Assembly: GCA_003550325.1 (NCBI GenBank)
Contig: QKWP01000254.1
Span: forward strand, 1 to 64,000
Direction of reading: 5' to 3'
DNA length: 64,000 nucleotides
Source: Gigaspora rosea
Lineage: Eukaryota; Glomeromycota; Glomeromycetes; Diversisporales; Gigasporaceae
Position numbers and translations under genes: made by a program. Shown piece after piece: positions 31,425-42,782 of the stretch. The notes below the pieces were generated by a model, which was not told where the DNA came from, made no database searches, and saw nothing but the letters and a program-made list of their open reading frames with translations. Position 1 is the stretch's first letter, and every line of letters begins with the position of its first letter.

Positions 31425-34339
31425 TAGGGTTGCTGGTGCAGGGTACTTGGCGACGCCAATGGTGCACTAATATGGGTGGTGCACCTGGCGTGCCAAACAC
31501 TAGTATGGTACAGGGTAGCGAGCCAATCAGATTTAACTCCAATAAAGTTTATTTATTGGTTGCAATCTTACTTGTGATCCGCCACATTTCCTTTAAAATT
31601 TTATGATTTTTATACAGTATTTGAGATGCGCTATATGAATTGTGTGCGTGGATTATTAGATTTATCTTACTAAAAAAGAAAAAATAAGTACCTACTTCGT
31701 GGCAATTTTGTCTAATGAGTAATGATTTATTTTTACTATTTATTTTTTTGACATTAAAAAAATCTTGCTTGCGTTCGATTGAATCTTTGGACAAACTTTG
31801 TTAGACAGTGCCAGGATGACCCCAAAATTCGGGTTGATGATCATATTATCCACAGCGATAATATTTTTATAAAGCTGATTCTTAAAATCGATCTGTATAA
31901 ATCAATTGATATAATCATCAATTTGATTAAATCATCGATTGGATTATTTTCTATGGAAATGTTCTATGTGTATTGGAAAATTTAATTATTACAGTACTGA
32001 TAATAATTGCGCATTATATAATTTATTAATAACAACAATAAAAATTATGCATTTTATCAATGACGATAATAATAATTATTAATAATCACATTGATATTTT
32101 CATTAATCTTTTTTATAGATATTTATGAAATACTATAATTCTTTATTGCTATATGCTTCATTTTTTTTTTATTTATTATATTCGAATCGATTTTTATCAT
32201 CTTGTACTATATATTTTCTTCTTTAACACTTTATTGATTCGCAAGGATATGGCGTGAAATTTGTTATAAAAAATTCTGATCTTCAATATAACGAGAAATC
32301 AAGCTAACCTTTAAGGTTCTTTGTATTGGCATATCAGAAAAACTGTATATGCCTAATCAAGATAGAAATAACTCAGAGATGCAAGTTAATTATGTTGAAA
32401 ATTTATGAAATAATTTGTGCTACCCACCATGCTAAACATTACGATTATGAAAAAACCTGGATAAAGGTGGTAATTATCTTCTGAACCGCCAGATTCCTGC
32501 CATTGCCGAAAAACAAATGCAGATGTTTCTACGCGGGAATGCAAACACTATTAAAAAATGTATGAATATATATATATATATATTTTTTTTTTTTACTTTT
32601 TGACACGTCTTGCTGATATTTTATTAAAACTAGTATTGAGTACTATTTATAGCCCGTTAATACACGATACTTAAAACTAAAATTCGACATCATGTGGTTA
32701 CTTCGAGAGCACCTACATGCGACTGGTCGCACCACCTTATGGATAAAGCAGATATAAACTTTGTCAGCCCATGTCAAAGAGCGACAGAGGATTTCTCTTC
32801 AAATCCCTCCCACCTAGCATCAATGGTAGGGATAAATCAACCATTTAAGAAAAACAAATAAAATGAGAAACAAAAGGGATATAAAAAAGGGGAAATAACT
32901 ACAAAACCTAGACGAAAAACCAAAACTAGCAAAAATAATAAAAATGAAAGATGAGAGAAACGAAAAAAAACTCTATGCTAATGACGTAAACTAATAAAAG
33001 AAAATATAAAAAGCCACACAGGGCAAAAGAAAAAGTAAATAAAAATTATATAATACTGCACGAAACCATATCCGTCAAAGTATTATATGTACATCAAAGA
33101 AAGGAAAAGAAAAAGAAAAAACTATGCCTAAAAGAAACTTCTAGAAGAAAAGAAATTTTTTCTGGTATTTTCACCAGATCATCCTCATGTGTCATTCATT
33201 GTTTATTTCGCAGGCGTCAAAACTTACTCGTGACCGGGCTCCAATTCGGTAGGCGCGTTTTCAAATTGGGAGGAGTAAACATTGCTGATCTTTTGGAGAG
33301 AGTAAGCTAGATTTCCCACTTTTTGGCAAAAATTTTGAAAAAACCAAGGAGAAATATCGAGGGCACCAAAACTTGTAAAGAGTGTAAGTTTTACATTTTG
33401 TAGAATAGTATTAATAACCAAAAGTATGTTTCTGTCTAAACTTCCACATCTTTTGACAAAAAACTCCAGAGTTTTAGCTCTACTACATTTTCTATAGCAA
33501 CGAAGTCTTCCACTCGGAGAACCAAACCCACAAGGAGAAATCTTTTTCAGCTCTATTTTAGTTATCTCACATGCAATCTGAAGTCCTGTATCCAAGCTGC
33601 TTCTAGATAAAGTTTTTGTTATGTATAAAAATACTAACTACAAAATTTTCATAGATCGATGTTTATGAAAAATTTTGGTTCAGAGGATCATCGGAAAAAG
33701 TTCTAAGCTTTTTTCCTGTATATATATTTTTTAATTTTTAATTTATTATTATTATTATTATATTTCTAAATTTTTTTCGCTTGCTTTTTTTTAATAATTG
33801 TTAAATGGATACAGATTCTAAAATGACAATTCAGAATCGATATAAATTCAGAAATAATGCGGCAAGAATACATAAATTCTTTTTATCATTATTAGCAGAT
33901 CGACTTAAGATTCAAATTGCGTTTATTGCAATTTTATTTAGATATATTAATTTGATTTATTGAGTTTTTTTTTTTATTTAATGGCATTAGGTTCACTCAG
34001 TCTTGATAAACTCACCAATAATTACTTCACAGAAAACTTAATTCGCAGAGAATTAATTTCAGACAAGGTTATTTTGCGGCTGACTAATTCACGGACAAGT
34101 CTTTATTTTATCAACAACTAATTTCACAGGTAAATTAATTCTAGTCATTGTCGTTAGAGTTAAGTTTAAAATTGGTGCAAGTTAAAGAAAATTGTCAGTT
34201 AATATATTGAATTTTGAATTAATGATTTGTAAAGTTAATATTTTTGATATGGTGCACCACTAGGTGCACCTATGCACCAAAAAATTTGATGGTGCACCAA
34301 TAGTGCACCATTAAATTTATATGCGCACCAGCAACCCTA
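31425..34339. mobile_element. hAT-type element, 2.9 kb, 8-bp duplication
   Basis: The terminal repeats TAGGGTTGCTGGTGC and gcaccagcaaccctaare exact over 15 bp and flanked by attgattt on both sides (31417-31424, 34340-34347). Both subterminal regions are rich in ggtgcacc repeats, a common hAT feature. The interior has no recognisable transposase and contains a minus-strand LINE fragment (about 32580-33740). It is therefore a non-autonomous or gutted copy; the exact duplication suggests a fairly recent insertion. Confidence 0.88.
32580..33740 (-). mobile_element. 5'-truncated LINE-like fragment in the hAT element
   Basis: On the minus strand it ends with cgtgtcaaaaagtaaaaaa, resembling the 3' end of the 23.2-kb LINE. 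Its left portion (33224-33640) has a 123-codon frame of unknown function and matches 34770-34960 and 54840-55080. A T run at 32582-32594 marks the poly-A. Flanking duplication cannot be settled because both sides are tatata-rich. Confidence 0.6.
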
Positions 34340-34404
34340 ATTGATTTGCTAAACCAAATTTGATGATTTAACTACCAAAATGATCCTTTCAATAAGAGAA
34401 TTTT

Positions 34405-35475
34405 AAAAAAAACTCTTTTTAATGATCACTTGTACAAATTTCTGAACAAAAGAAAAACAAAAAAATTTTTAGTAAAAGATGAAGCAGCTGCGTACTAATA
34501 CTGGTTTTTATAAAGGTCAACCTTATCTCTTTTTCGGGAAACTTCTTTATATATTCGACACGCAATCCAGAAGCATCAGTTGTGAAAAATAACAGATAGT
34601 GAATGCTCTTGGTACAAGAAATTCTGGTAGAAGTTTTCTTTCGTCAACAAAAATATTCCAACTTGGCTAGATAGTGAACTAAAAAAATGAGTTTTTCAAT
34701 ACTTTCTTTAAGGTTTTTTGGTTACAAGAACATATCTGACCATATACTACTACCATATTCTCACCTGAAGCAGTTTTTCTGGAAATTTTGTCAGAAAGTA
34801 GTAAATTCAGCATACCTCCTCCAAAAGATCAGCATTATTGTTCCTATCCTAATTAGGAAGAAGGCATGCAAGTTGATAAACAGGAACAGATATGTAATAA
34901 GACATGATACAGTGGAGTAGGAAAACTGCAGAACTAAATTCCAGAATGTTCTTTTGTTTCTTTTATGTATATATAATACTTTGGCAAGACGTTTCCTTGT
35001 GCAGTATTATATAATTTTTATCATTAGTTCTAGATTTTTCTTTTATGCTTTGAGTTTTCTTTTGTTTTTTCTATACCACCTAGTAGCACTATGCTATCAT
35101 ATATTGTGGCTTTTTGCCTCTTTTTTTTTCTTTCTATTTGTTTTATTTTGATTTTATTGGGTTTTTCGTTTAGTATTTGAAGCTTTCCCCTTTATATTTT
35201 TTTCCTTTACTTCGTGATAGGTTTTTTTACTAGTAGATTACCTCTACTTAGAAAGCTAAGAGAAGGAGGTTTAAAAAGTAGACAGTCATGATAAGGCGTT
35301 CTGATTCAAACTAAGTTTGGAACAGTGCAGCAGGTTGTATTTGAGAATTCGCCAAATTGAGCGAAATGTAAGGTAATGTCAAACTTAGAATTTAAATAAT
35401 TACTTGTTTTTGGTTTCAAATACAATCATTTTAAATAAAAGTGCTAGCGAGGCTGCCTAAGTTCAAAAAAAAAAA
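34405..35475 (+). mobile_element. LINE-like 3' fragment with poly-A and 14-bp duplication
   Basis: Exact copies of aataagagaatttt flank it (34391-34404, 35476-35489), and it ends in a run of A (35466-35475). The interior aligns with the minus-strand fragment at 32580-33740 (for example agtattatataatttttat). It is therefore a separate insertion, truncated at the 5' end, or a non-coding passenger of the LINE machinery. Confidence 0.78.
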
Positions 35476-35518
35476 AATAAGAGAATTTTGGCAAGCCCAA
35501 AACTATAAAATCCAATTA

Positions 35519-35684
35519 GGGACATGCCATTTATTATGTAATTTTTACTATAGATACATGGTTAAAGGTAGTGATTACGTCTATATATTATATTAATCAA
35601 TCGGAATTAGATAAAATGATCACACTATACATGAGTAGAGGTGACTACTAAGTAAAAAATATTACATAATAAATAGTATGCCCC
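35519..35684 (+). mobile_element. PIF/Harbinger-like MITE (GGGGCATGCC family), uninterrupted
   Basis: The 166-bp element runs from gggacatgccatttattatg to aaatagtatgcccc with tta on both sides. It is one of two intact-length copies that serve as references for the interrupted ones at 5328 and 9315. Confidence 0.85.
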
Positions 35685-35863
35685 TTACAAGATTCTATAA
35701 TCAAAATAGATTTGTATTACTATAAAAGTTCTATTTCTTAAACTGTAATTTAGACAAATTTGCTTGAATTTTTTAGAAATATTTAAAATTTTTTAAATAA
35801 AATAAAATTCTATTAAAAATAAGAAATATATTTTATTTATAGAATATATATATATTTTGTGTC
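35685..35863. other. AT-rich spacer; left arm of a larger inverted repeat
   Basis: 35725-35765 (ctgtaatttagacaaatttg) is inverted at 38085-38120. This suggests that the tRNA-headed element and the palindrome at 37545 lie inside a larger TIR element related to 56668-57275. Confidence 0.4.
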
Positions 35864-36840
35864 AAAGTCCCTGCTATAAAAATAGGTTCTTTTATTTAAG
35901 TTTGTGGATCAAGGAGTTTTTTTTGGTACCTAATATTTGTTACATAAATGAGAATACAACTAGCCACATGTACAACTTTTGGTTGTCTAATTTAAATAGT
36001 CTGTCCAAAGGTTCTACACTAGTTGCCATATCTGCAACCCAACTAGGAAATTGCCTATTTAAACCTTCTAGTTCTTGTTCTTTCTGCCAATCCTACTTGT
36101 ATCACTAGTATAGTTCTTTGATATACTAGTCAGTCAAGATTTGTTTCTGATACTAATGATATTATTTTAGAACTAAGTTCTCCTTGCAAAACACTTGATA
36201 AAGTATTCTCTGTCCTATACAGATATTATCTATACCTTGGTAATTGGTGCTATAGCTGAGGCCAACACTTATAAGACAGAATTATATCTGTTCTCTTACT
36301 AATATCTACTTCTGCTTTTGTAAGGTTTGCTCTGATTTCAGTACCCATTTCTACTATCCTACCAAAAGAGTTGATTCACTTGGCATTAGATATGCTACTA
36401 TAGTTTTTCTTCTCTTGGTATCTACTTCTATAGTATAGCCTTTTCCTCCGATATGACTCTGGCAGCTAGGTTGGTAAAGTCCTGTCTCTGAGAATCAATT
36501 TTTATTTGATATTCTGGTACCAGTTTCCAATATTTGGTAGTACTATTAAAGATCTTTGCTATCTTCTTACTTAGGATTTGCCAAATAAGTTTTCATTTTT
36601 CTGGTTTCTTGGATTTGTTTATATAATAGTACACAAATATGTCTGAAAGCTCCTATTGTAAATAGTGAACCAAAGGATTATATAGATAATATATTTAACC
36701 AATTGATAAGACAATAGTTACTGTACTACAGATCTATTTTCTAAAGTATCACTAGTAGAATTTGAACTCTAAACCTGCCACTTAGAGGTAACAACTTAAC
36801 AACTTCTCTAAATCACTATACTCTTTTATTGAATATTTTT
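35864..36840 (-). mobile_element. tRNA-headed SINE-like element, near complete
   Basis: On the minus strand the head at about 36823-36745 shows a B-box-like GAGTTCAAATTCT and an A-box-like TGATTTAGAGAAGTTG. The ~880-bp body follows and ends with actttgacacaaaa-type sequence at 35864. The order matches 52906-53902 along its length. No frame is conserved between copies. Confidence 0.7.
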
Positions 36841-36884
36841 TTTAAAATATATTTTATAAACTTTATTATAAAAATTTTTTAAAA

Positions 36885-37060
36885 TTATAGCAGCTAATAT
36901 AGAACCTTTAGGCCGACTACTTAAATCAGATAGCCAAAAGTTATATGTGTAGCTAGTTGTACCCTCATTCATATAACAAATATTAGAAGTCCGCAAAGAT
37001 TTCTGAGATCCATATATTTGAATAAAAGACTTCTCTCTATAGCGGGGACTTTAATATAAA
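36885..37060 (+). repeat. Inverted copy of the tRNA-headed element's 3' end
   Basis: 36890-37060 is the reverse complement of 35864-36040 at roughly 75% identity (for example gcggggacttt against aaagtccctgc). With the element before it, this makes a ~1.2-kb unit with ~170-bp inverted ends. Confidence 0.65.
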
Positions 37061-37079
37061 AAAAAAAAATTCTAAAATT

Positions 37080-37500
37080 AATTAATAAACTTTAAAGCAA
37101 TAAAAGTTTAAAGTTTTTATTTTAAAATATTTACTATAAAATTTTTCTTTAGATTTTTCTAAATTTTATATATTTCTGTTTATAAAAAAAAATTTCACTT
37201 CTAATACAAAACCTAATTTTTACAAGTAAATTACAAAAGTTGCAATAATAAAAGTTGTAATTCTTTTATAAACTATAATACCACGTATTGTATTAAAACA
37301 AGGAGCTAGAGCTAATATTTATAGAGTTTGCCAAGAATAAGTAAATAATTTTTTTGGATAAAAAATTTTTTAAAAATTGTAAATTTTTAGCTTATAAGGG
37401 ACTTAAACTTTTTTCTTATAATATAAAATTAAATACTACTATAATATAATTCTTATTTTCAAATATTATCAAAAAAAATTTAATTAATTTATAATCCATA
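37080..37500 (+). repeat. Dispersed AT-rich repeat, second copy at 56805-57200
   Basis: Shared runs include aataaaagtttaaagttttt, aattttatatattt and tttttacaagtaaat, in the same order and orientation as at 56805-57200. No gene is seen. Confidence 0.65.
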
Positions 37501-37544
37501 TACCAAATAGTGAAAATCTATAGTAATATATAGAGAATATTAAC

Positions 37545-37965
37545 TATTGTTTATTAAATTTTTGGAATCTGGCATTGTTAAAGCAATAACAGTTTTTTTT
37601 ACTAAGCTAATCTTTCTTTTCTACTAAACAAAAGTTGTAGAGCACACATATTCTTGCGATTCTAATAGTAGTAAAATTATTAAAATTGAACTAGTAGATC
37701 ACAAGATATAGTTAAAAAACATTTTGTGACCATATAGAGCTTCTATAAATAATAATATTGTTTAAATAGAAACTCTATATGGTTACAAAAAGTTTTTTAA
37801 TAATATCTTGTGATTCTAGTTCAATTTTAATAATTTTACTACATTAAAATCACAAGAATGTGCTCTACAACTTTTGTTTAGTAAAGAAGAAAGGTTAGTT
37901 TAGTAAAAAAATTTATTATTGCTCTGATAGTACCAAATTCCAGAAATTTGATAAACAATAATTGA
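37545..37965. mobile_element. Long fold-back element (~420 bp)
   Basis: The arms run from tattgtttattaaatttttg to the inverted caaatttgataaacaata-type end, each ~190 bp. Internal motifs (aaaagttgtagagcaca, gatcacaagatatag) resemble the palindrome at 21931-22464. Confidence 0.75.
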
Positions 37966-38155
37966 TTTTTCCAAATATAGTAATATATGCAGCTTCTGCT
38001 TGGTATATAGATCATGAATTAAATATTTTAAGTTTTAAAAAATATAAATCATAAGTATATTTTTAGCAATTTTCTAACTAAATTTGCCTGAATTTGCTTA
38101 TAGTTTAAGGAATAATTTATTAAATAATTATAAACTATTTATATAAGGGCTGTAA

Positions 38156-38632
38156 GGGGCATCCATAAATAACGGTATGTATTCCCACATAGTAGCTTCA
38201 ACTATATAAAAAAAATTTTCAAAATCTGTATGTTTATATATAAACTTTTACAAAAACTTGAATATCTTGTGACACAGTAATCCGAATTGGATGATTTAGG
38301 TACTATTCGATTTGTTTCAGTGAGACGAATCCAATGATACCAAAATCATATTGTTTGGATTACTAGATCGCAAGATATTCAGAAAAGATATGACCAATAG
38401 TATTTAGCCAATAACTTTTGATCCAGTGATCCAAATAAAATGAAATTGGCACCATTCAACTCCTCTCACTGAGACGAATCGAATGGTACCAAAATAATTA
38501 AATTTGGGCCACTAAGTCAGTTTTTAGACAATTTTTTCTAAAAATGTGTTATATTTTTTTGACCCTCTACTTATTGGAAAAAATGGTATTTTTTGTCTGA
38601 CCCCTCTTGTATAACGTTATTTCTGGATGCCC
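38156..38632. mobile_element. PIF/Harbinger-like MITE (GGGGCATCCATAAATAACG)
   Basis: The inverted ends ggggcatccataaataacg and cgttatttctggatgccc are flanked by taa on both sides. The interior repeats a gatccagtgatccaaataaa and gagacgaatcgaatgg motif in both orientations. A partial reverse copy is at 40060-40308. Confidence 0.85.
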
Positions 38633-38724
38633 TAATAGATATTATATAATATTATGGGGGTGAGAATAAGCCAAAGTCTTACATTACATATATATAATAT
38701 ATAATTATGAGTTTACTAAAATAT

Positions 38725-39300
38725 ACTACTAGTGTTTAATACTAGTATGTAGTATAATATATAAAAAAATAAACAAAAAAAATAAACAAAAATTGAAGTT
38801 AAGTTAGAGTTAATAGTTAGGGGTTAAAGTGAGGCATAGTATATAGTGAAATTTCACAAGTAATTTTTTTTTAAAAAAAAGTAGTTTTATAGATAAAATT
38901 TTGAATTAGAATGTATTTTTTAAAAAACTAACAAAATACCAAAAAATTTATTGTCCAGAGCGAAGCGAAGGACTTATATTTCTATATGCTTTGATAATTG
39001 AAATTACGATTTTGATGCATTCGTAATATAAATATCAAAACTGTAGTTTCGGCATTTTCCATCTGTAACGCTCCTAAAAAATGTGATTTGTGACATGCAT
39101 ATGTGACCAGATTTTTCAGAGCTTATCAAGTGTATTCCGTTACAGTTTATGGTACTAACTAAAATTATCGTTATAGGCTCTGGACTTATACCGGTTTCCG
39201 GTTCCTAGTATTATACAAGATTTTTATACTATACTGCATTTAAAAAATATGATTGGTGAAAATTATTATAGTATTGGTACTAGTAGTGCATTTTAGTAAA
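38725..39300. mobile_element. MITE of the 20846 interior family, with an inserted segment
   Basis: The tips actactagtgtttaatactag and ggtactagtagtgcatttta are related inverted ends. The left half has the family interior (ggggttaaagtgaggcatag, gtagttttatagataaaat). 38950-39210 is extra sequence that begins gagcgaagcgaaggac; a similar gagcgaaacggaggac lies near 6068. Confidence 0.5.
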
Positions 39301-39309
39301 CTTGTATAA

Positions 39310-39474
39310 GGGGCATGCCATTTATTACGTAATTTTACCATGGATATATGGTCAGAGGTAGTGATCATGTTTATATGTTATATTAATCAATCAGAATTAG
39401 ATAAAATGATCACACTATACATAGGTAGAGGTGGCTACTAAGTAAAAAATATTATGTAATAAATGGCACGCTCC
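39310..39474 (+). mobile_element. PIF/Harbinger-like MITE (GGGGCATGCC family), uninterrupted
   Basis: 165 bp from ggggcatgccatttattacg to aaatggcacgctcc, with taa on both sides. Confidence 0.87.
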
Positions 39475-39499
39475 TAATTATATATAGACAATTATTATT

Positions 39500-39815
39500 T
39501 ATTGCTATAGCAATGCATTACTACCTTCTAATCAACCAATTATTTTGGTTGTTTTAATTTTATATTAATTAAAACAAAACAAATAGTAGCAGGTTATAAT
39601 TAGAGCTAGGTATAGTAGATGTGATAGTTAGAAGACTCCTAATCTAAAATTTCGCAAAAAAATTTTTTTGCTAAAAAAAAGTATAGTTTTATGGTCAAAA
39701 TTTTAAGTTAGAAGTGATTTATTAAAAAAAGTTATTTTGCTTTGATTTTATATTACACCTGATCCTGCATCAATTAGAAAGTGGTGATGCATCACTATAG
39801 TGATGAATGATAACT
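39500..39815. mobile_element. MITE of the 20846 interior family
   Basis: The interior shows aaaatttcgcaaaaaaat, gtatagttttatggtc and attacacctgatcctgc. The ends carry gcattactacc and ggtgatgcatcac tips. Boundaries are approximate. Confidence 0.5.
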
Positions 39816-40059
39816 CTTTTATATATATAATTTAATATATGGTATTATAATTTTAAACAGTAAAGTATATTTAATGTTCTCAATGTTCTCAAGAACATTC
39901 AAAAAAATTTGAAAACACTGCATTTCAAAATGGGTTTTAGAATATAGTGCATCTGTACTGCAGTGCACACCTTTTATGTTTCTCAAAATTTCTGTATTAG
40001 CCAAATAATATTGGTTATGTTTTCTTATAAAATTACTATAAAATCAATAGTTTTTTGTG

Positions 40060-40308
40060 AATAACTATTGATCTAGTGATCCAAATAAAATGATTTTGGT
40101 ATCATTGGATTCGTCTCACTGAGATAAATCGAATGGCACCTAAATCATCCAAATCGGATTACTATATCACAATATATTCAAGTTTTTGTAAAATTATATA
40201 TATAAACATACAGATTTTGGAAAATTTTTTTATATAGTAGAGGGGGTCAAGCGCTACTATGAGGGGATACATAATGTTATTTATGGATGCCCCCTTAGTA
40301 AAGCTAAC
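40060..40308 (-). mobile_element. Partial copy of the 38156 MITE
   Basis: The right end ttatttatggatgcccc is the family terminus followed by tta. The left portion carries gatctagtgatccaaataaa and gaggggtcaag-like family sequence. The opposite terminus is missing. Confidence 0.65.
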
Positions 40309-40454
40309 TAAAATTTATTTAAACTTCTTTATATGTACTGTTATGCTACCTAAAGATCATTAATTTTTAACAAGCAGCCACTATGCATGATCAAAATCAT
40401 GTATTAAAACTTCAAACGGTTCACCAACATTGAAGAGAAGTACACGTCTTTTAT

Positions 40455-40665
40455 TAGTAGTTAAGAATTAAGACGTATAAAATTTAAGTGTAACCTCTTC
40501 ATTTTTTTTAAGTACAGCATTTTTATTTTCTTTAAATGCAGCCTCTTCATATTCCTCAAGCTCAGCTTCATCGTTTTCCTCATAAAAATATATCCTCTTC
40601 CTCAAGTACGGCTTCCTCCTCTTCTACAAATACACTTTCTTCATTTTCTACAAAAAAATTATTTA
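40455..40665 (-). pseudogene. Glu-rich coding relic
   Basis: On the minus strand, two frames joined by one shift read as strongly acidic sequence (VEEEEAVLEEED, then ENDEAELEEYEEAAFKENK) ending at a stop. The bias is coding-like, but no Met, partner exon or family can be named. It could be a simple GAA/GAG repeat instead. Confidence 0.25.
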
Positions 40666-40767
40666 TACAATTAAAATTAATACTGGTAAAAATATATTTG
40701 GCCTCTTATTGTAATTGAAAACAAGAAAAAAAATTGTATGTGTCTTGCAATATTCGACAATGTTCAT

Positions 40768-41168
40768 ACGGTGGATTTCACCTAAAGCCAACATATTTTA
40801 TATATAGGCACCAATTTTTTAGCCGCAGTGTAACCTAATTATCCAATAAAAATGCAGAAAAACTTAATACAAATTTAAATTTAATTAATAACATTTAAAT
40901 TTTTGTTAATAAATTCAAATTTTGTTATGTTTTTTTATATATAAACGCCAAAATTTTTGAATAATATATAAATCATATATAAATTTAAATTAATATAATG
41001 GTTTAAAAATAAAAGATATTTAAAAAATTTATTGATAGTTTAATAATTTAAACAATAAGCTATTAAATTATCAAAAAAAATTTTAAATATCTTTTTTTTT
41101 TTACAGAGTTATAACAATTTAAAAATTTTTATAATTAAAAGGTGATGACTTTAGGTGAATTCCACTAT
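40768..41168. mobile_element. MITE with ends GGTGGATTTCACCTAAAG
   Basis: The left ggtggatttcacctaaagcc is inverted at the right as gactttaggtgaattccac. About 400 bp of AT-rich, self-complementary interior. TA-type flanks are possible but not certain. Confidence 0.65.
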
Positions 41169-41414
41169 AAAAAAAAAAATTTTAGATTGTAAAATCAGAT
41201 CTTACAAAAAAAAAAAAAAAATCTTATATTGTATATTGATAAATTTAATCCTCTAGCTTATCGTTCATTCATAAAAATAAAAAATTTCGACCAAAAAATC
41301 AGATCTTACAAAAAAAAAAAAAATTCTTATATCATATAGTGAAAAATCTTTGCGTTCAAATTTCTTATTATTGTAAGTATATATGAGGACGAAATTATTT
41401 CAGGTTTGAAAACC
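41169..41414. repeat. Duplicated A-rich segment, no gene
   Basis: cagatcttacaaaaaaaaaa occurs twice (41193-41220 and 41300-41323) with similar flanks (cttatatc/gtatattg), a short imperfect tandem. Confidence 0.5.
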
Positions 41415-41585
41415 TGAAATTAAAATTTGAAAATGAAATTGTTTTTGATCTATTTTACTTGAAAGACAAAATTATTTGATACTTTTTTTGAATAGACGAA
41501 ATCATAAGAAACATATCTATATAAATTTTATTTGCTCTTCTTTATAAAAATTTTTAATTTTCTCTAATGAAGATGAATAAAAAAT
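41415..41585 (-). repeat. Dispersed repeat, inverted copy of 4529-4700
   Basis: The reverse complement matches 4529-4700 over most of its length. Confidence 0.7.
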
Positions 41586-41681
41586 GGTATAATCACCGGG
41601 CTAATGTTAAAAAAAAAAATTAGCATTTATCCTGTAACCAATTTTGATTGATTAAAAGGTATTAGAATATCAATTAACATA

Positions 41682-41909
41682 TGGGAGCTTGTCAGTAGAA
41701 AGAGGGCTATTAAACTTTGAATTAAAATATCTCAATAACTACTAAATTAAATTTAATAATTTTTCCTATATTTTAATTCTATATAGTTATAAAATTAAAA
41801 TAAAAAATTTTTATTTAATTTGATTTAGTAGTTATTAAGATGTTTTAATTTAAAGTTTAAAAAAAAGTTACTAAAACTTTTAGCTCCCTTTCTACTAACA
41901 AGCCTACCT
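41682..41909. mobile_element. Fold-back MITE sharing the hairpin core, tips TATGGGAGCTTGTCAGTAG
   Basis: The left tgggagcttgtcagtagaaa is inverted at the right as tttctactaacaagccta. The core (aataactactaaattaaat and its inverted copy) matches the family at 3189, 10068 and 31167, but the tips differ. Confidence 0.7.
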
Positions 41910-42527
41910 ATATGTTAAATGACCTTCTTGGTCATTTAGGCATTTGAAATGACCAATGACAAGTCTTTTGTCATTTAAGTCATCAGGTCATTTCAAGTCA
42001 TTGACCATCCTTGTTCTCCACTACTGGTCTACTTTTTAACTCCTGCGTATTATGCAAAGAATTTGGAGAAGGACGTTCACCTCTATCCCACGAAATATTG
42101 AAGAAATCCGCAAATTGCCGATCAATAATTATAGACGTTATATATTGTAAATTTAATTAAGCATGTTTAAATCTAACCTGTCATTTAATAACGAGTCTAA
42201 CATCTAGTAACGTTTATTATTATAATGATAAAGATGATAAAGTTAATACAACGTATTAATCAATAATGAACAGATAACCAATATAACAGTATGATATTTT
42301 CAAAGCATACTGATAATCGAAAAAAATTTAGAAGGATTATTAGTTCGAAAATTTACTAAATATTTAGGTTTAGCAAATCGTATTGAAAGATCTTACTAAG
42401 CCTAAATGATATAAAATATCAAGACTTTAATGAAAGAAAAATATGATTGGTATTTGTATGTTACAGTTAGAGATTGGACATCAAAATATTCTTATACATC
42501 ACAGTGCAAATAAAAAAGTAATGTGTA
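41910..42527. other. Spacer; short aaatgacc repeats, no gene
   Basis: 41915-42005 repeats aaatgacc/ggtcattt several times in both orientations. The rest has no supported feature. Confidence 0.4.
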
Positions 42528-42782
42528 ATACCCGTATAAGCGCGAAATAACGCGCAGACAGGGTTGGCAATGGTGCCAATGGAGCTCGATGGTTACGCAA
42601 ATAAAGCTGAAAAAACTAGTATCCATTGACTCTGTTCAAAGCCCCATTGACAGCTTCATTGGGCTCCATTGCCAACCCTGCGCCCAGGAGTGTAATTTCG
42701 AATTATTGCCTAAATTAAGTTTAATTCGGGCCATTATTCAAAATAACGCCCTTAGGCGTTATCTCGCGCCTATACGGATATA
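42528..42782. mobile_element. TIR element (CCCGTATAAGCGCG) with nested hAT-like MITE
   Basis: The left ends atacccgtataagcgcg and gaaataacgc are inverted at the right as gcgttatctcgcgcc and tatacggata. A second small palindrome (ataacgcccttaggcgttat) sits near the right end. The 123-bp hAT-like MITE is inside. Confidence 0.75.
42558..42680. mobile_element. 123-bp hAT-like MITE
   Basis: The ends CAGGGTTGGCAATGG and ccattgccaaccctg are perfect inverted repeats. The 8-bp flanks cgcgcaga and cgcccagg agree at 6 of 8, as an aged duplication would. CAGGG ends are typical of hAT. Confidence 0.78.

Noticed and set aside
33224-33595. 123-codon minus-strand frame as a host gene
   Set aside because: The same DNA recurs at 34770-34960 and 54840-55080 within LINE-like fragments, so it is repeat-derived.
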